Assembly: GCF_024171925.1 (NCBI RefSeq)
Contig: NZ_JAMTCO010000003.1
Location: forward strand, 434,001 to 498,000
DNA length: 64,000 nt
Direction of reading: 5' to 3'
From: Actinokineospora diospyrosa
Lineage (GTDB): Bacteria > Actinomycetota > Actinomycetes > Mycobacteriales > Pseudonocardiaceae
Below are positions 8,736 through 17,853 of this stretch, piece after piece. Every line of letters begins with the position of its first letter. Position 1 is the stretch's first letter. Both the position numbers and the translations under genes were made by a program. The notes under the pieces are model-generated. The model saw nothing but the letters and a program-made list of their open reading frames with translations. It had not been told where the DNA came from and did not search any database.

Positions 8736-10526
8736 TCATGCCGCGGCCGATTCGCTGAACTGTGCCGCGTACAACCGCGCGTAGGCTCCCCGCGCCGCCA
8801 AGAGCCGCTGGTGGGTGCCCTGTTCGACGATCCGGCCCGCCTCCAGCACCAAGATCAGGTCGGCGTCGCGGATGGTGGCGAGCCGATGGGCGATCACGAA
8901 GCTGGTCCTGCCGCGCCGGAGGGCGGTCATGGCCTGGTGGACCAGCATCTCCGTGCGGGTGTCCACCGAGCTCGTCGCCTCGTCGAGCACCAGCACGGGC
9001 GCGCGGACCAGCGCCGCGCGGGCCAGCGTGATCAGCTGCCGTTCGCCCGCTGACAGGCCGCCGCCGTCGTCGTCGAGGGTGGTGTCGTAGCCCTGCGGCA
9101 GGGTGCGGATCAGGTGGTCGACGTGGACGGCGGTCGCGGCGGCGACGATGTCCGCGTGCATCGCGCCCGCTCTGCCGTAGCCGATGTTGTCGGCGATGGT
9201 CCCGTGGAACAGCCAGGTGTCCTGCGGTACCAGGGCGATGTCGCCGCGCAGGTCTTCACGCGTTGTTGTGGCGATATCAACACCGTCCAGGGTGATCGTC
9301 CCGGTGTCGGGCTCGTAGAACCGCAGCAGCAGGTTCACCAGCGTGGACTTGCCCGCGCCGGTGGGTCCGACGATCGCCACCATCTGCCCCGGTTGGATGG
9401 ACAGCGACAGGTGTTCGATCAGCGGCTGGTCCTTGGCGTAGCCGAACGACACGTCCCGGAACTCGATGGCGCCGCGTGGTCGCTCCCGGTGCGCGGGGCG
9501 GGTGGTGTCCGGGTCCTGTTCCTCGGCGTCCAGCAGGTCGAAAACCCGTTCCGCCGACGCGACCGCCGACTGGATGCGGCCCGCGAGGAAGCCCAGCGTC
9601 GTCACCGGCTGGTTGACCTGCGTGACGTACTGGAGGTAGGCCTGGATGTCACCGAGGGACAGCGCCCCCGAGGTCACCCGGAGCGCGCCGAGCACCGCGA
9701 CCAGCAGGTAGTTGATGTTGCCCAGGAACGCCATCGCGGGCGCGATGAGACCGGCGGTGAACTCGGCTTTGACGCCTGCCGCCCGTACCTCCGCGTTGTG
9801 CTCGGCGAACGCGCGCGCCACGTCGTCGCGGCGGCCGAAGGCGGTGATGACCTCGTGGCCGGAGTACACCTCCTCGACGTGCCCGTTGAGCCTGCCGGTG
9901 GCGGCCCACTCCCGGTCGAACCCCGGCTGGGCCCGCTTGCCGATCACCCTGGTCAGCAGCACCGACACCGGCATCGTCACCAGCAGGACCGCGGTCAACA
10001 GCGGCGAGATCACCAGCATCATCACCAGCGCGCCGATGAAGTTGATGAACGACGCCAGCACCCGGAACGAGATGTGCTGCACGGTCTGCCCGACGTTGTC
10101 GATGTCGTTGGTGGCCCGCGACAGCAGCTCCCCGCGCGGCCGGGTGTCGAAGTAGCGCAGCGGCAACCGGCTCAGCTTGGTGGCGGCCCGCTCGCGCAGC
10201 CGGTAAGCCAGCCGCTGCGCGACCGTGGCGATGAGCCTGCCCTGCACGACCATGCACACCCACGCCGCCGCCGACAGCGTCCCGGCCACGGTCAGCACCC
10301 GCGCGACCGCGGCGAAGTCCACGTCACCGCTGCCGATACCGCGCACGACGATGTCGGTCGCGGTACCCAGCAGCGCGGGAATCGCGATCAACATTCCGAG
10401 GCCGAGCGCCCCGCTCAGCACCACCGCAGCGACCCGACCCCGATCCGGCCCCATGGCCTGCAACAACCGGATCACGGTCCCGCGAAAGTGCGACGGCCGG
10501 TCCTTCTGTGCCTCTGACGTGGTCAC
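8736..10526 (-). CDS. ABC exporter half-transporter (canonical Walker B, altered signature)
   Basis: 596-aa exporter subunit: six-helix type-I ABC membrane domain (about 25-320) followed by an ATPase domain (about 350-590). Walker A is GPTGAGKST and Walker B VLVLDEATSS with the catalytic Glu. The signature is LSAGERQ instead of LSGGQ. Together with its partner, which has Asp in place of the catalytic Glu, this gives one competent and one degenerate ATP site, as in heterodimeric exporters such as TM287/288. Its GTG start overlaps the partner's stop by 4 bp. It exports an unknown hydrophobic or drug-like molecule, and a divergent TetR regulator supports a drug-responsive role. Confidence 0.92.
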   Translation of the reverse strand: MTTSEAQKDRPSHFRGTVIRLLQAMGPDRGRVAAVVLSGALGLGMLIAIPALLGTATDIVVRGIGSGDVDFAAVARVLTVAGTLSAAAWVCMVVQGRLIATVAQRLAYRLRERAATKLSRLPLRYFDTRPRGELLSRATNDIDNVGQTVQHISFRVLASFINFIGALVMMLVISPLLTAVLLVTMPVSVLLTRVIGKRAQPGFDREWAATGRLNGHVEEVYSGHEVITAFGRRDDVARAFAEHNAEVRAAGVKAEFTAGLIAPAMAFLGNINYLLVAVLGALRVTSGALSLGDIQAYLQYVTQVNQPVTTLGFLAGRIQSAVASAERVFDLLDAEEQDPDTTRPAHRERPRGAIEFRDVSFGYAKDQPLIEHLSLSIQPGQMVAIVGPTGAGKSTLVNLLLRFYEPDTGTITLDGVDIATTTREDLRGDIALVPQDTWLFHGTIADNIGYGRAGAMHADIVAAATAVHVDHLIRTLPQGYDTTLDDDGGGLSAGERQLITLARAALVRAPVLVLDEATSSVDTRTEMLVHQAMTALRRGRTSFVIAHRLATIRDADLILVLEAGRIVEQGTHQRLLAARGAYARLYAAQFSESAAA

Positions 10527-12268
10527 TTGCTTCCCAACCCCTGGGTCTCGTGGGATCCCGGCTGCGATCGGACTATCTCCCTATAGATCGAGCTCGTTCG
10601 CAGCAGCTCCTCGTGTGTGCCGCTGGCCTCGACCCGCCCCGCGTCCAGCACGACGATCCGGTCCGCCGAGCGGATAGTGGACACGCGTTGGGCGACGACC
10701 ACTACGGTCGCCGCGCCGACCTCACGGGCCAATGCGGCGCGTAGGGCCTCATCGGTCGTGTTGTCTAGAGCGGAGAACGCGTCATCGAACAGGTAGACCT
10801 GGTGCTGGGCAAGCAGTGCGCGCGCTATCGCCAGCCGTTGACGCTGTCCGCCGGAGACAGTGCTACCTCCCTGCCCGACCGGCGTCTCTAACCCAGCAGG
10901 CATGGCTTCCACGAACTCACGCGCTTGGGCGATCTCTAACGCGCGCCACAGCTGCTCGTCGGTAGCTTCAGGAGATCCGTACCGCAGGTTCGAAGCGATA
11001 GTGCCGGAGAACAGGTACGCCCGTTGCGGCACAAGCCCAACAGTGCTTGAAAGCGTGTCCCGGTCCATCTCACGCACATCAAGACCGCCAATGGTCACAG
11101 AGCCGCTGCCCACGTCTAAGAGCCGCGCCATCAGGTTCACCAGCGTCGTCTTACCTGCCCCGGTAGATCCCACGATCGCTGTCGTCTCCCCAGGCCGCGC
11201 GATGAGATCTACCTCCTGCAGCACAGGGTTCTCTGCTCCCGGGTAGGAGAAGCTCGCCTTCTCGACCGTTAGCGTCACCGGTCCTGCAGGCGGCCGCCGT
11301 CCCTCAGCGGGATCTGGCACCCCCGGCTCAGTTGTTAAGACCTCGTTGATGCGGCCCGCGCTCACCTTCGCTCGGGGAAGCATCTCGACCACGGACATCG
11401 CGACCATCACCGAGATCAGGATTTGTGTCAGGTAGCTCAAGAACGCCACCAGCGAACCCAGCCGCATGTCCCCGTCCGCGATCCGCGGCCCGCCGAGCGC
11501 GACCACCGCGATCCCCGACAGGTTGACCACCAGCAGCGCGGACCCGGCGAAGTACGCCTGCAGCCGACCTAACCGCGTCGCCACGGTCATCAGATCGGTG
11601 TTGGCACCGGCGAACCTGACCCGCTCGTGCCGGTCGCGCACGAACGCCCGGATCACCCGGATCCCGGTGACCTGCTCGCGCAGCACCCGGTTCACCGCGT
11701 CCGTGCGGGTCTGCAGCTCCCGCGACGGCGCCGTCATCCGCCGCTGCAGCAGCCCGATCACCACCATCGCCACCGGGATGGCCACCAGCAGCACCCCCGA
11801 GAGCGCCACGTCCTGCCCCAGCGCGAGCACGACACCGCCCAGCGCCAGGAACGGGGCGCTGAGCAGGGCAGACAGCGTGCTGAACACCATGACCTGCAGC
11901 TGCCGGACGTCCTGGGTGGTGCGGGTGATCAACGTCGGCGTGCCGAACCGGGCCAGGTCGCGCGCGGAGAACCGCAGCACGGCGCCGAAGGTCGCCGCGC
12001 GCAGGTCCGCGCCCAGTCCCAGACCGACGCGCGCGCCGAGGTAGATCGCGCCGGTCGCGGCGCTCGCCTGCAGCACCGTCACCGCGAGCATGAGGCCGCT
12101 GCGGCTAAAGATGTGGCCGGTGTCGCGGGCGAGGACGCCGTTGTCGATCACATCGGCGTTGAGCGCGGGCAGGGCGAGTAAACCCAGTGCCTGCACCAAT
12201 TGCAGCACGAGGATGAGCACCACGGTCTTGGCGTGCGGACGCAGCCGGTGCCGGAGTAGGAGGAGCAC
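10523..12268 (-). CDS. ABC exporter half-transporter (degenerate Walker B)
   Basis: 581-aa type-I exporter subunit with N-terminal membrane domain and C-terminal ATPase. Walker A is GSTGAGKTT and the signature VSGGQRQR is canonical, but Walker B reads VYLFDDAFSALD, with Asp where the catalytic Glu should be. This makes it the degenerate-site partner of the next gene. I place the start at the GTG at 12268 (VLLLLRHRLRPHAKT), because the longer frame upstream lacks exporter-like sequence and runs through the regulatory palindrome. First gene of the two-gene exporter operon, divergent from the TetR gene. Confidence 0.88.
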   Translation of the reverse strand: MLLLLRHRLRPHAKTVVLILVLQLVQALGLLALPALNADVIDNGVLARDTGHIFSRSGLMLAVTVLQASAATGAIYLGARVGLGLGADLRAATFGAVLRFSARDLARFGTPTLITRTTQDVRQLQVMVFSTLSALLSAPFLALGGVVLALGQDVALSGVLLVAIPVAMVVIGLLQRRMTAPSRELQTRTDAVNRVLREQVTGIRVIRAFVRDRHERVRFAGANTDLMTVATRLGRLQAYFAGSALLVVNLSGIAVVALGGPRIADGDMRLGSLVAFLSYLTQILISVMVAMSVVEMLPRAKVSAGRINEVLTTEPGVPDPAEGRRPPAGPVTLTVEKASFSYPGAENPVLQEVDLIARPGETTAIVGSTGAGKTTLVNLMARLLDVGSGSVTIGGLDVREMDRDTLSSTVGLVPQRAYLFSGTIASNLRYGSPEATDEQLWRALEIAQAREFVEAMPAGLETPVGQGGSTVSGGQRQRLAIARALLAQHQVYLFDDAFSALDNTTDEALRAALAREVGAATVVVVAQRVSTIRSADRIVVLDAGRVEASGTHEELLRTSSIYREIVRSQPGSHETQGLGSK

Positions 12269-12296
12269 GGGAGCGACCGTAGCAAGAAAGTGCACC

Positions 12297-12314
12297 GGGT
12301 GTAAATTTACATCC
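12297..12314. promoter_or_regulatory. Palindromic operator between ABC exporter and TetR gene
   Basis: A perfect 12-bp palindrome TGTAAATTTACA (12300-12311) sits in an imperfect 18-bp one, GGGTGTAAATTTACATCC. It is strikingly AT-rich against the GC-rich background and lies in the 64-bp gap between the divergent exporter and TetR-type starts. It is the obvious operator for the adjacent repressor and could control both directions. Confidence 0.75.
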
Positions 12315-12332
12315 GGACGACAAGTAGTCCTG

Positions 12333-12992
12333 ATGTACGCTGGCTTCGTGGACGACCAGCCCGGCCTGCGCGAACGCAAGAAGGAAGCCACGCGGCGCAA
12401 GTTGTCGGCCGCTGCCCTCACCTTGATGGAGGCCCACGGCTTCGACGACGCGTCGTGCGCGGCCATCGCCGAGGCGGCCGACGTGTCCAAGAAGACCCTG
12501 TTCAACTACTTCGCGCTCAAGGCCGACTTGGTCCTGGAACTGGCCACGAGACCGCACGTCTACGAGGCCGCGGCCGCTGTCCGCGCGCGCGAACCGGGGG
12601 AGACCCCGCACAGCGCGCTGCGCGCTTACCTGCTCACCGCGCTCGCCGAACGCCGACCGGTGACCGGCCTCAGCGACCACCCGGACGTACTGCGGCTCAA
12701 CCGGGTGGTCCGGGACAACCCGGCGCTGGCCGATCGCGCCGCCCAGTACCGGGAGGAGAGCAGGCGCCTGCTGGCCGAGGCGCTGATCGAGGAGGGCAGC
12801 CCGGAGTTGACCGCGCGCCTGGTCGCCACCCAGGTCCACGGCACGCACGAGGTCCTCATCGCCGAGAACACCCGCCGGGTGATGGCCGGTGAGTCCCCCG
12901 ACGCGATCTACCCCGACGCCGTTGCCGCGACCAACCAGGCCTACGACCTCCTGGCCCACGGCCTCGGCGACCTGCTTCGCCGCCAGGCTTGA
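12333..12992 (+). CDS. TetR/AcrR family transcriptional regulator
   Basis: 219-aa repressor. The N-terminal helix-turn-helix is clear: RERKKEATRRKLSAAALTLM, then ADVSKKTLFNYFALKADLV, the typical TetR recognition helix. The C-terminal region is a ligand-binding helical domain that I cannot assign to a ligand. Start at the ATG 12333; a GTG at 12348 is an alternative. It is divergent from the two-subunit ABC exporter with a palindromic site between them, so it probably represses the exporter until a substrate binds. It converges on the AraC-type gene with 10 bp between. Confidence 0.9.
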   Translation: MYAGFVDDQPGLRERKKEATRRKLSAAALTLMEAHGFDDASCAAIAEAADVSKKTLFNYFALKADLVLELATRPHVYEAAAAVRAREPGETPHSALRAYLLTALAERRPVTGLSDHPDVLRLNRVVRDNPALADRAAQYREESRRLLAEALIEEGSPELTARLVATQVHGTHEVLIAENTRRVMAGESPDAIYPDAVAATNQAYDLLAHGLGDLLRRQA

Positions 12993-13002
12993 TCCGGAAC
13001 TG

Positions 13003-13809
13003 CTAGGAGCAGACCTGGTCGACGCACTCGGCGGTCGGGTCGCAGGTCGCCCGGTACTCGCTGGGGCTGGTGCCGTGGAAGCGCTTGAAAGCCGCGCTGA
13101 AGCCGAACGCGTCGGCGTACCCGACCTGGCGGGCGACGGCGGCGACGGTGGCGGCCGACTCGGTGAGCAGGTCGGCGGCGAGGGTCATCCGCCAGTCGGT
13201 GAGGTAGGTGAGCGGGGGTTCGCCGACGAGCTTCGCGAACCGGGTCGCCAGGGTCGTGCGGGAGACGCCCGCCTGGTCGGCGAGGGTCGCGAGCGTCCAC
13301 GACCGCTCCGGCTCGCGGTGCATCGCCCGCAGGACCGGGCCGACGGTGTCGTCGCCCATGGCGTGCAGCCACCCCGTGCCCGCGGCCTCCGTGTCGAACC
13401 AGCCGCGCAACGTGCACACGACCAGCCAGTCGAGCAGGCGGTCCTGGGCGACCTGGGCGCCACCGCTGGTCTGCGCGTCGACGAAGCCGCGGATCGACTC
13501 GCACCCGGCGCCGTCGGGGACCACCAGCACGGACGGCAGGACCCCGAGCAGGCGACGGCCCACCTTGCCGCGCACCTGGTACGTGCCGACGAACAGGACC
13601 GCGTCCCCGACGACGGTCACCGGCTCGCGCGCCACCAAGGTCTCGCCGACGGGCACCGCCCTCCCGGCCGCGGTGACGCTGCCGCGCAGCGGTGCGCACA
13701 GGACCAGCGACCCCTCCGCGCCGAGCCGCCGGGTTCCGGACAACTCCACCCGCCGCAGGTCGGCACCACTCGCGCGGACGCCCCGCAGCAGCTCGTCGAA
13801 CGGATCCAT
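13003..13809 (-). CDS. AraC family transcriptional regulator (cupin N-terminal)
   Basis: 268-aa regulator. The N-terminal half resembles the cupin sensor domain of AraC-type regulators (AraC_binding/Cupin_6). The C-terminal about 100 residues carry the two AraC helix-turn-helix units: TLATLADQAGVSRTTLATRF, then VAAVARQVGYADAFGFSAAF followed by KRFHGTSPSEYR. Start at the ATG at 13809. It is divergent from an NmrA-like oxidoreductase 89 bp away; this pairing is common in actinobacteria and suggests it controls that gene. Confidence 0.9.
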   Translation of the reverse strand: MDPFDELLRGVRASGADLRRVELSGTRRLGAEGSLVLCAPLRGSVTAAGRAVPVGETLVAREPVTVVGDAVLFVGTYQVRGKVGRRLLGVLPSVLVVPDGAGCESIRGFVDAQTSGGAQVAQDRLLDWLVVCTLRGWFDTEAAGTGWLHAMGDDTVGPVLRAMHREPERSWTLATLADQAGVSRTTLATRFAKLVGEPPLTYLTDWRMTLAADLLTESAATVAAVARQVGYADAFGFSAAFKRFHGTSPSEYRATCDPTAECVDQVCS

Positions 13810-13898
13810 GCTCCCCACGATAGCGGCCGGACGATGACACATGTGGTGCGTACGCCGGGCCATGGTCGACCGGCGGCCCGCTGGGTTCACTGAGCGGT

Positions 13899-14711
13899 AT
13901 GACGATCCTGGTCCTCGGCGCGACCGGCAAGACCGGCCGCCGCCTCCACCGCGCCCTGCACGAGGCGGGCGAGCCCGTGCGGGCCGCCTCCCGGCAAAGC
14001 CCCACCCGGTTCGACTGGTCCATTCCGGACACCTGGGCTGGCGCCCTGTCCGGCGCCTCCGCGCTCTACCTCGTCGCACCGGACGACCCGACGCCGATCA
14101 AGGCGTTCGTCGACCAAGCCGCCGAGTCGGGTGTCCGCCGCTTCGTGGTCCTCTCCGGCCGCGGCCTCGACACCCCCGCCGGGGCGATCTTCCCGGGTAT
14201 GGCTGAGGCGGAGCGCGCCGTCCGCGACCTCGGTGTCGAGTGGACAGTCCTGCGGCCCAACAACTTCAACCAGAACTTCAACGAAGACCTCTTCCACGGC
14301 CCGCTCCTGGCAGGCCGCTTGGCCCTGCCCGCAGGCGCCGTCCCCGAACCCTTCATCGACGCCCAAGACATCGCCGACGTAGCCGCCACAGTCCTGACCA
14401 ACGGCGGCCACCACGGCAAGACCTACGACCTGTCCGGCCCCGAGGCGCTGACCTTCGCCGAGGCCGTGGACATCATCGCCCAGGCCGCGGGTAGGCCCAT
14501 CAAGTACGAAGAACTAACCCCCACCGAGTACGCCAACGAACTCCACGCCGCCGGAGTCCCGACCGAGGTCGTATCCATCCTCAACGGACTCTTCGCCTAC
14601 CTCCAGACCGGCCAGAGCGCACCCCCCACGACCCATGTAGAAGACCTACTAGGCCGCCCCGCCCGCCGCTTTACCGACTACGCGACCAAGGCCGCCGAGG
14701 CCTGGTCCTAG
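13899..14711 (+). CDS. NmrA-like NAD(P)-binding oxidoreductase
   Basis: 270-aa atypical short-chain dehydrogenase fold. The dinucleotide-binding motif TILVLGATGKTGRRL is at the N-terminus. The Tyr-Lys pair of classical SDRs is not evident, as in NmrA/HSCARG-type proteins, which act as redox sensors or quinone/isoflavone reductases. LRPNNFNQNF is typical of this group. The likely regulator is the divergent AraC-type gene. Substrate unknown. Confidence 0.85.
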   Translation: MTILVLGATGKTGRRLHRALHEAGEPVRAASRQSPTRFDWSIPDTWAGALSGASALYLVAPDDPTPIKAFVDQAAESGVRRFVVLSGRGLDTPAGAIFPGMAEAERAVRDLGVEWTVLRPNNFNQNFNEDLFHGPLLAGRLALPAGAVPEPFIDAQDIADVAATVLTNGGHHGKTYDLSGPEALTFAEAVDIIAQAAGRPIKYEELTPTEYANELHAAGVPTEVVSILNGLFAYLQTGQSAPPTTHVEDLLGRPARRFTDYATKAAEAWS

Positions 14712-14820
14712 CGCCCGTACCGGCAGTATCGGACCGTGGCAGCGTGATTTGCCCCGCACCCGGTGGTCAATCGCCTGGTTAGAGGCGGTTGGCCACCGGT
14801 GTTCGGAGGTAGCGTGAGTC

Positions 14821-15795
14821 ATGAAGATCGTGCTGCCCGGGGGGACCGGGAACGTGGGTGGGTTTCTCAGTCGCTCGCTTGCTGCTGCTGGGCATGAGGT
14901 GGTGGTGTTGAGCAGGCGGGCCGCTGGGGTTGGGGGCGGGGTTCGGGTGGTGGGGTGGGACGGGCGTTCGCTTGGGGCTTGGGCTGCTGAGGTTGACGGG
15001 TGTGATGTGGTGGTCAACTTGGCTGGGCGCAGTGTTGATTGCCGCTATACCGAGGAGAACTTGCGGGAGATGATGGAGTCCCGTGTGGACTCCACGCGGG
15101 TGGTGGGTGAGGCGATCGCCGCGGCTGCTGTGCCGCCGCGGGTGTGGTTGCAGATGAGTACCGCCACCATTTACGCCCACCGCCACGACGCTCCCAATGA
15201 CGAGTTGACCGGTGTCATCGGCGGCGACGAACCGGATGTCCCCGCGTACTGGGCCTTCAGCGCCGAGATCGCCAAGCAGTGGGAGTTGGCCCAGCAGCAG
15301 GCTTCGACGCCGTCCACGCGCAAGGTGGCCCTGCGCGCCGCCATGGTCATGAGCCCCGACCGCGGCAGTGTCTTCGACATGCTCTCCTGGATGGCCCGCT
15401 TGGGTCTCGGCGGTCCCGTGGCGGGCGGTCGCCAGTACGTGTCGTGGATCCACGACCGGGATTTCCTGCGCGCGATCGACTTCCTCATCGAGCGCGACGA
15501 CCTCGACGGGCCGGTCAACCTGGCCTCGCCCGGCCCGCTCCCGCATCGCGACTTCATCCGGGTCCTCCGCCGGAGTTGGCGCAGGCCATTCGGCTTGCCC
15601 GCCACCGGGTGGATGGCCGAGATCGGTGCGTTCGTCCTGCGCTCCGACACCGAACTGCTGCTCAAGAGTCGACGCGTAGTCCCAACTCGGCTCCTGGACG
15701 CGGGTTTCACCTTCGACTTCCCCGACTGGACCTCCTCCGCCGCGGATCTCGTCAAGCGCGCAAGAAATCGAGGATCTGTTGCGTCTGCCCGATGA
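14821..15795 (+). CDS. TIGR01777-type NAD(P)-dependent epimerase (SDR39U1/YfcH family)
   Basis: 324-aa SDR protein. N-terminal motif KIVLPGGTGNVGGFLSRSL, then VVNLAGRSVDCRYTEENL, which is characteristic of the TIGR01777/YfcH family. The C-terminal part corresponds to DUF1731 (LLLKSRRVVPTRLLDAGF). The biochemical reaction of the family is unsettled. The 3' end overlaps the 3' end of the convergent hydrolase gene by 44 bp, enough for antisense interference between the two mRNAs. Confidence 0.88.
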   Translation: MKIVLPGGTGNVGGFLSRSLAAAGHEVVVLSRRAAGVGGGVRVVGWDGRSLGAWAAEVDGCDVVVNLAGRSVDCRYTEENLREMMESRVDSTRVVGEAIAAAAVPPRVWLQMSTATIYAHRHDAPNDELTGVIGGDEPDVPAYWAFSAEIAKQWELAQQQASTPSTRKVALRAAMVMSPDRGSVFDMLSWMARLGLGGPVAGGRQYVSWIHDRDFLRAIDFLIERDDLDGPVNLASPGPLPHRDFIRVLRRSWRRPFGLPATGWMAEIGAFVLRSDTELLLKSRRVVPTRLLDAGFTFDFPDWTSSAADLVKRARNRGSVASAR

Positions 15796-16603
15796 TGGAG
15801 TGGGCGACACCGGGTAGCAAGTTCACCTGTGCTTGCGGCACAGCGTGTTCGAGGCGTTTGGCGGTGCCGCGGGAATCCAGCATCGCGTCCTGTTCGCCGA
15901 CGATCGCCAGCACTGGCATGGTGAGCCGCTGGAGGGCTTCGTCGGAGAAGATGGGCAGTTGCTCCCGACGGGGCCGGAAGTGGGTGAACGTCAACACGAG
16001 GTAGTCCGACACCTCCGGCGTTTCCGCGGCGTCGACCCCCGCGACGGCCTTGATGGACCGGCGCATGCCCCACTTGCCGAATGGCTTGTACAGCAACGCT
16101 TTGAACAAGACCCCCGTCTTCTGCCTGCCAACCCCACCCGGGCACAGCAACACAAGCCGCTCCACCCGCCCCACCCGCCGCGTGGCGTAGTCCAACGCCA
16201 GCCACCCACCGAGCGACGCCCCAACGACCGCGGCCTGTTTGAGTCCAAAGTGGTCAAACACGTCATCGAGCCACCCCGCATACGCCCCCGACCCCAACTC
16301 CGGCCGCGACGCCGCCGACAACCCCGGCTCCCCGATCACGTCCACCGCGTAGACCCGGAAGTGCTCCGCCCACGCCGCCACATCCCCGGCCCACATGGCC
16401 GCATTGGTCCCCGCCCCGTGCAACAACACCACCGGCGGCGCCCCCACCTCCCCGCTGACCACCACAAACGTCTCCCCCTCCCGCGTCGGCACCCGAACCT
16501 CCGCCGCGGCCACCGGCCACCCGTCGAGCACCCGCCGGTACCGCTCCAAGATCGCCTGCCTACCGCCCTCGCTGACGTAGACCGCCTTCTGCGCGTTGTC
16601 CAT
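15752..16603 (-). CDS. Alpha/beta hydrolase
   Basis: 283-aa alpha/beta hydrolase. The oxyanion strand is VVLLHGAGTNAAMW, the nucleophile elbow VVGASLGGWLALDYA (Ser in G-x-S-x-G), and the likely acid and His are in VGEQDAML and GVAHSIIGQ. No signal peptide, so it is cytoplasmic. The substrate is not deducible. Convergent with and overlapping the epimerase gene. Confidence 0.9.
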   Translation of the reverse strand: MDNAQKAVYVSEGGRQAILERYRRVLDGWPVAAAEVRVPTREGETFVVVSGEVGAPPVVLLHGAGTNAAMWAGDVAAWAEHFRVYAVDVIGEPGLSAASRPELGSGAYAGWLDDVFDHFGLKQAAVVGASLGGWLALDYATRRVGRVERLVLLCPGGVGRQKTGVLFKALLYKPFGKWGMRRSIKAVAGVDAAETPEVSDYLVLTFTHFRPRREQLPIFSDEALQRLTMPVLAIVGEQDAMLDSRGTAKRLEHAVPQAQVNLLPGVAHSIIGQTQQILDFLRA

Positions 16604-16761
16604 GTACGCACCATAACAGCCCTGTACGACCGGTGTCAGGTACTTTTTGGGAAGGTTGCGTCAGCAGTGGTCATCGCAAGGTGAGGCTCAAGGAACTCCG
16701 AAGCTCGCCGTCGCGGATGGGGGCGTGCAGGGCGACGATGTGCTGCAGGTAGAGCACCCCG

Positions 16762-17141
16762 GTGCCACCGGTCACCGGCCTCGGCAGGCTGATGATCACG
16801 CCGGAGCGGCAGCACCACATCCTGGTCGGGGAGCAGGTGGCGGACGGTGGCTACAGCGGTGGCCACGCCTATCCGGGCAACCCGCGCAAGGACGTCTTCC
16901 CCCAGTCGTGGTCCGACGACCAGATCCTCGACGCGATCGCGGAGGTGGCCACCAACCCGGCCGCGCGCTGGGTGGAGAAGCCCAGGAACGACTACGACAG
17001 GCACAACCGTCCGAACCGGGGCCACCTCATCGGCACCTACTACGGGGTGGAGATCAAGGTGGTTTACGAACCGCTACGGACCGGATCATCACCGCCCACC
17101 CCACAAAGCAGCAGTTGAACCGCAATCCCGTAGGCCCGTGA
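16762..17141 (+). pseudogene. Orphan EndoU-type toxin domain with a frameshift
   Basis: The frame from 16762 reads ERQHHILVGE...GYSGGHAYPG, then DVFPQSWSDDQILDAIAEVA and GTYYGVEIKVVYEP. This is the pattern of the bacterial EndoU nuclease domain found at the C-terminus of polymorphic and contact-dependent toxins, including the two His residues. The family normally ends with an R-I-I-T-A-x-P-T strand. Here that strand (TDRIITAHPTKQQ) is in another frame from about 17076 on, ending at 17141, while the original frame stops at 17118. The N-terminal delivery region is missing, and an in-frame TAG lies at 16750-16752. It looks like a displaced toxin tip with a small indel; a sequencing error is the alternative for the frameshift alone. 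Confidence 0.7.
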
Positions 17142-17271
17142 CCGGAGCACCGCCGGAAGGTGACCGGCGAGCCCTGACCATCGACTCCGGCGCCTGCTCG
17201 GGAGAGCACGCCCACGACTTCGGTGGCGAGGAGTCGACCGCCAAGGTGCGCATGCCGCGAATGCTGGTGAG

Positions 17272-17853
17272 ATGGGGGACATGACGGAACCGGACCTGGT
17301 CGTGAACCGGCACACCATCGACGACGTGCTCGCGCGGCTGGTGGACGAGACGCCGGGGTTTCCCCGGCACCAGGCCGAGTCCGTTCGGGAGGACGCGGCC
17401 GCCGGTGAGTGTGAAATCGCGTTCGACTGGCTGGTTTCCTGGCTCATCGACGAGTACGTGCCGCTGGCGCCCTCGTACTTCCGGCGGTTGGAAGCCGTCG
17501 CGGACTACCTCGGCGACGAGCGCAGCTGGTACCACGTGGCCTGCCTGCGCGACCAGGTCCAGTGGGACGGCCCACCACCGGAGCGGGCTGACCCACCGCT
17601 GAGCGCCACCACCGCCGCGCGGGTCGTGCTGAGTCTGATCGCGGAGTGCCAGGGGCTGGAGGGTGGGGCGCTGCGCGATGCCCTCGAAGGCGTCGACGCC
17701 GGTGATCCGCGGGCGGGCTTGCGGGAACTGGTCACCTGGATCGAGGTGTTCGAGACCCCGACAACCCCGTGGTTCCTGCGCAACGCCCTCCGGGTGGCCG
17801 AGTTCTACCACGACAACGCCCTGTCCGAACGGCTGGCCGCTCTGACCCACTAG
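17272..17853 (+). CDS. Possible EndoU-toxin immunity protein (MafI-like)
   Basis: 193-aa acidic, helical, soluble protein. The stretch VREDAAAGECEIAFDWLVSWLIDEYVPL, a helix with a G-E/D-x-x-x-A-x-x-x-L pattern followed by a YFRRLEAV helix, resembles small MafI-type immunity proteins that pair with MafB/EndoU toxins. It lies 130 bp downstream of the EndoU fragment on the same strand, the expected immunity position. It is longer than a typical MafI protein (about 80-100 aa), so the second half is unexplained. An in-frame ATG at 17281 is an alternative start. The call rests on weak similarity plus position. Confidence 0.4.
   Translation: MGDMTEPDLVVNRHTIDDVLARLVDETPGFPRHQAESVREDAAAGECEIAFDWLVSWLIDEYVPLAPSYFRRLEAVADYLGDERSWYHVACLRDQVQWDGPPPERADPPLSATTAARVVLSLIAECQGLEGGALRDALEGVDAGDPRAGLRELVTWIEVFETPTTPWFLRNALRVAEFYHDNALSERLAALTH

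Noticed and set aside
9114..10517. Plus-strand frame opposite the ABC exporter
   Set aside because: It encodes Arg/His/Gln/Gly-rich nonsense antisense to a complete exporter subunit.
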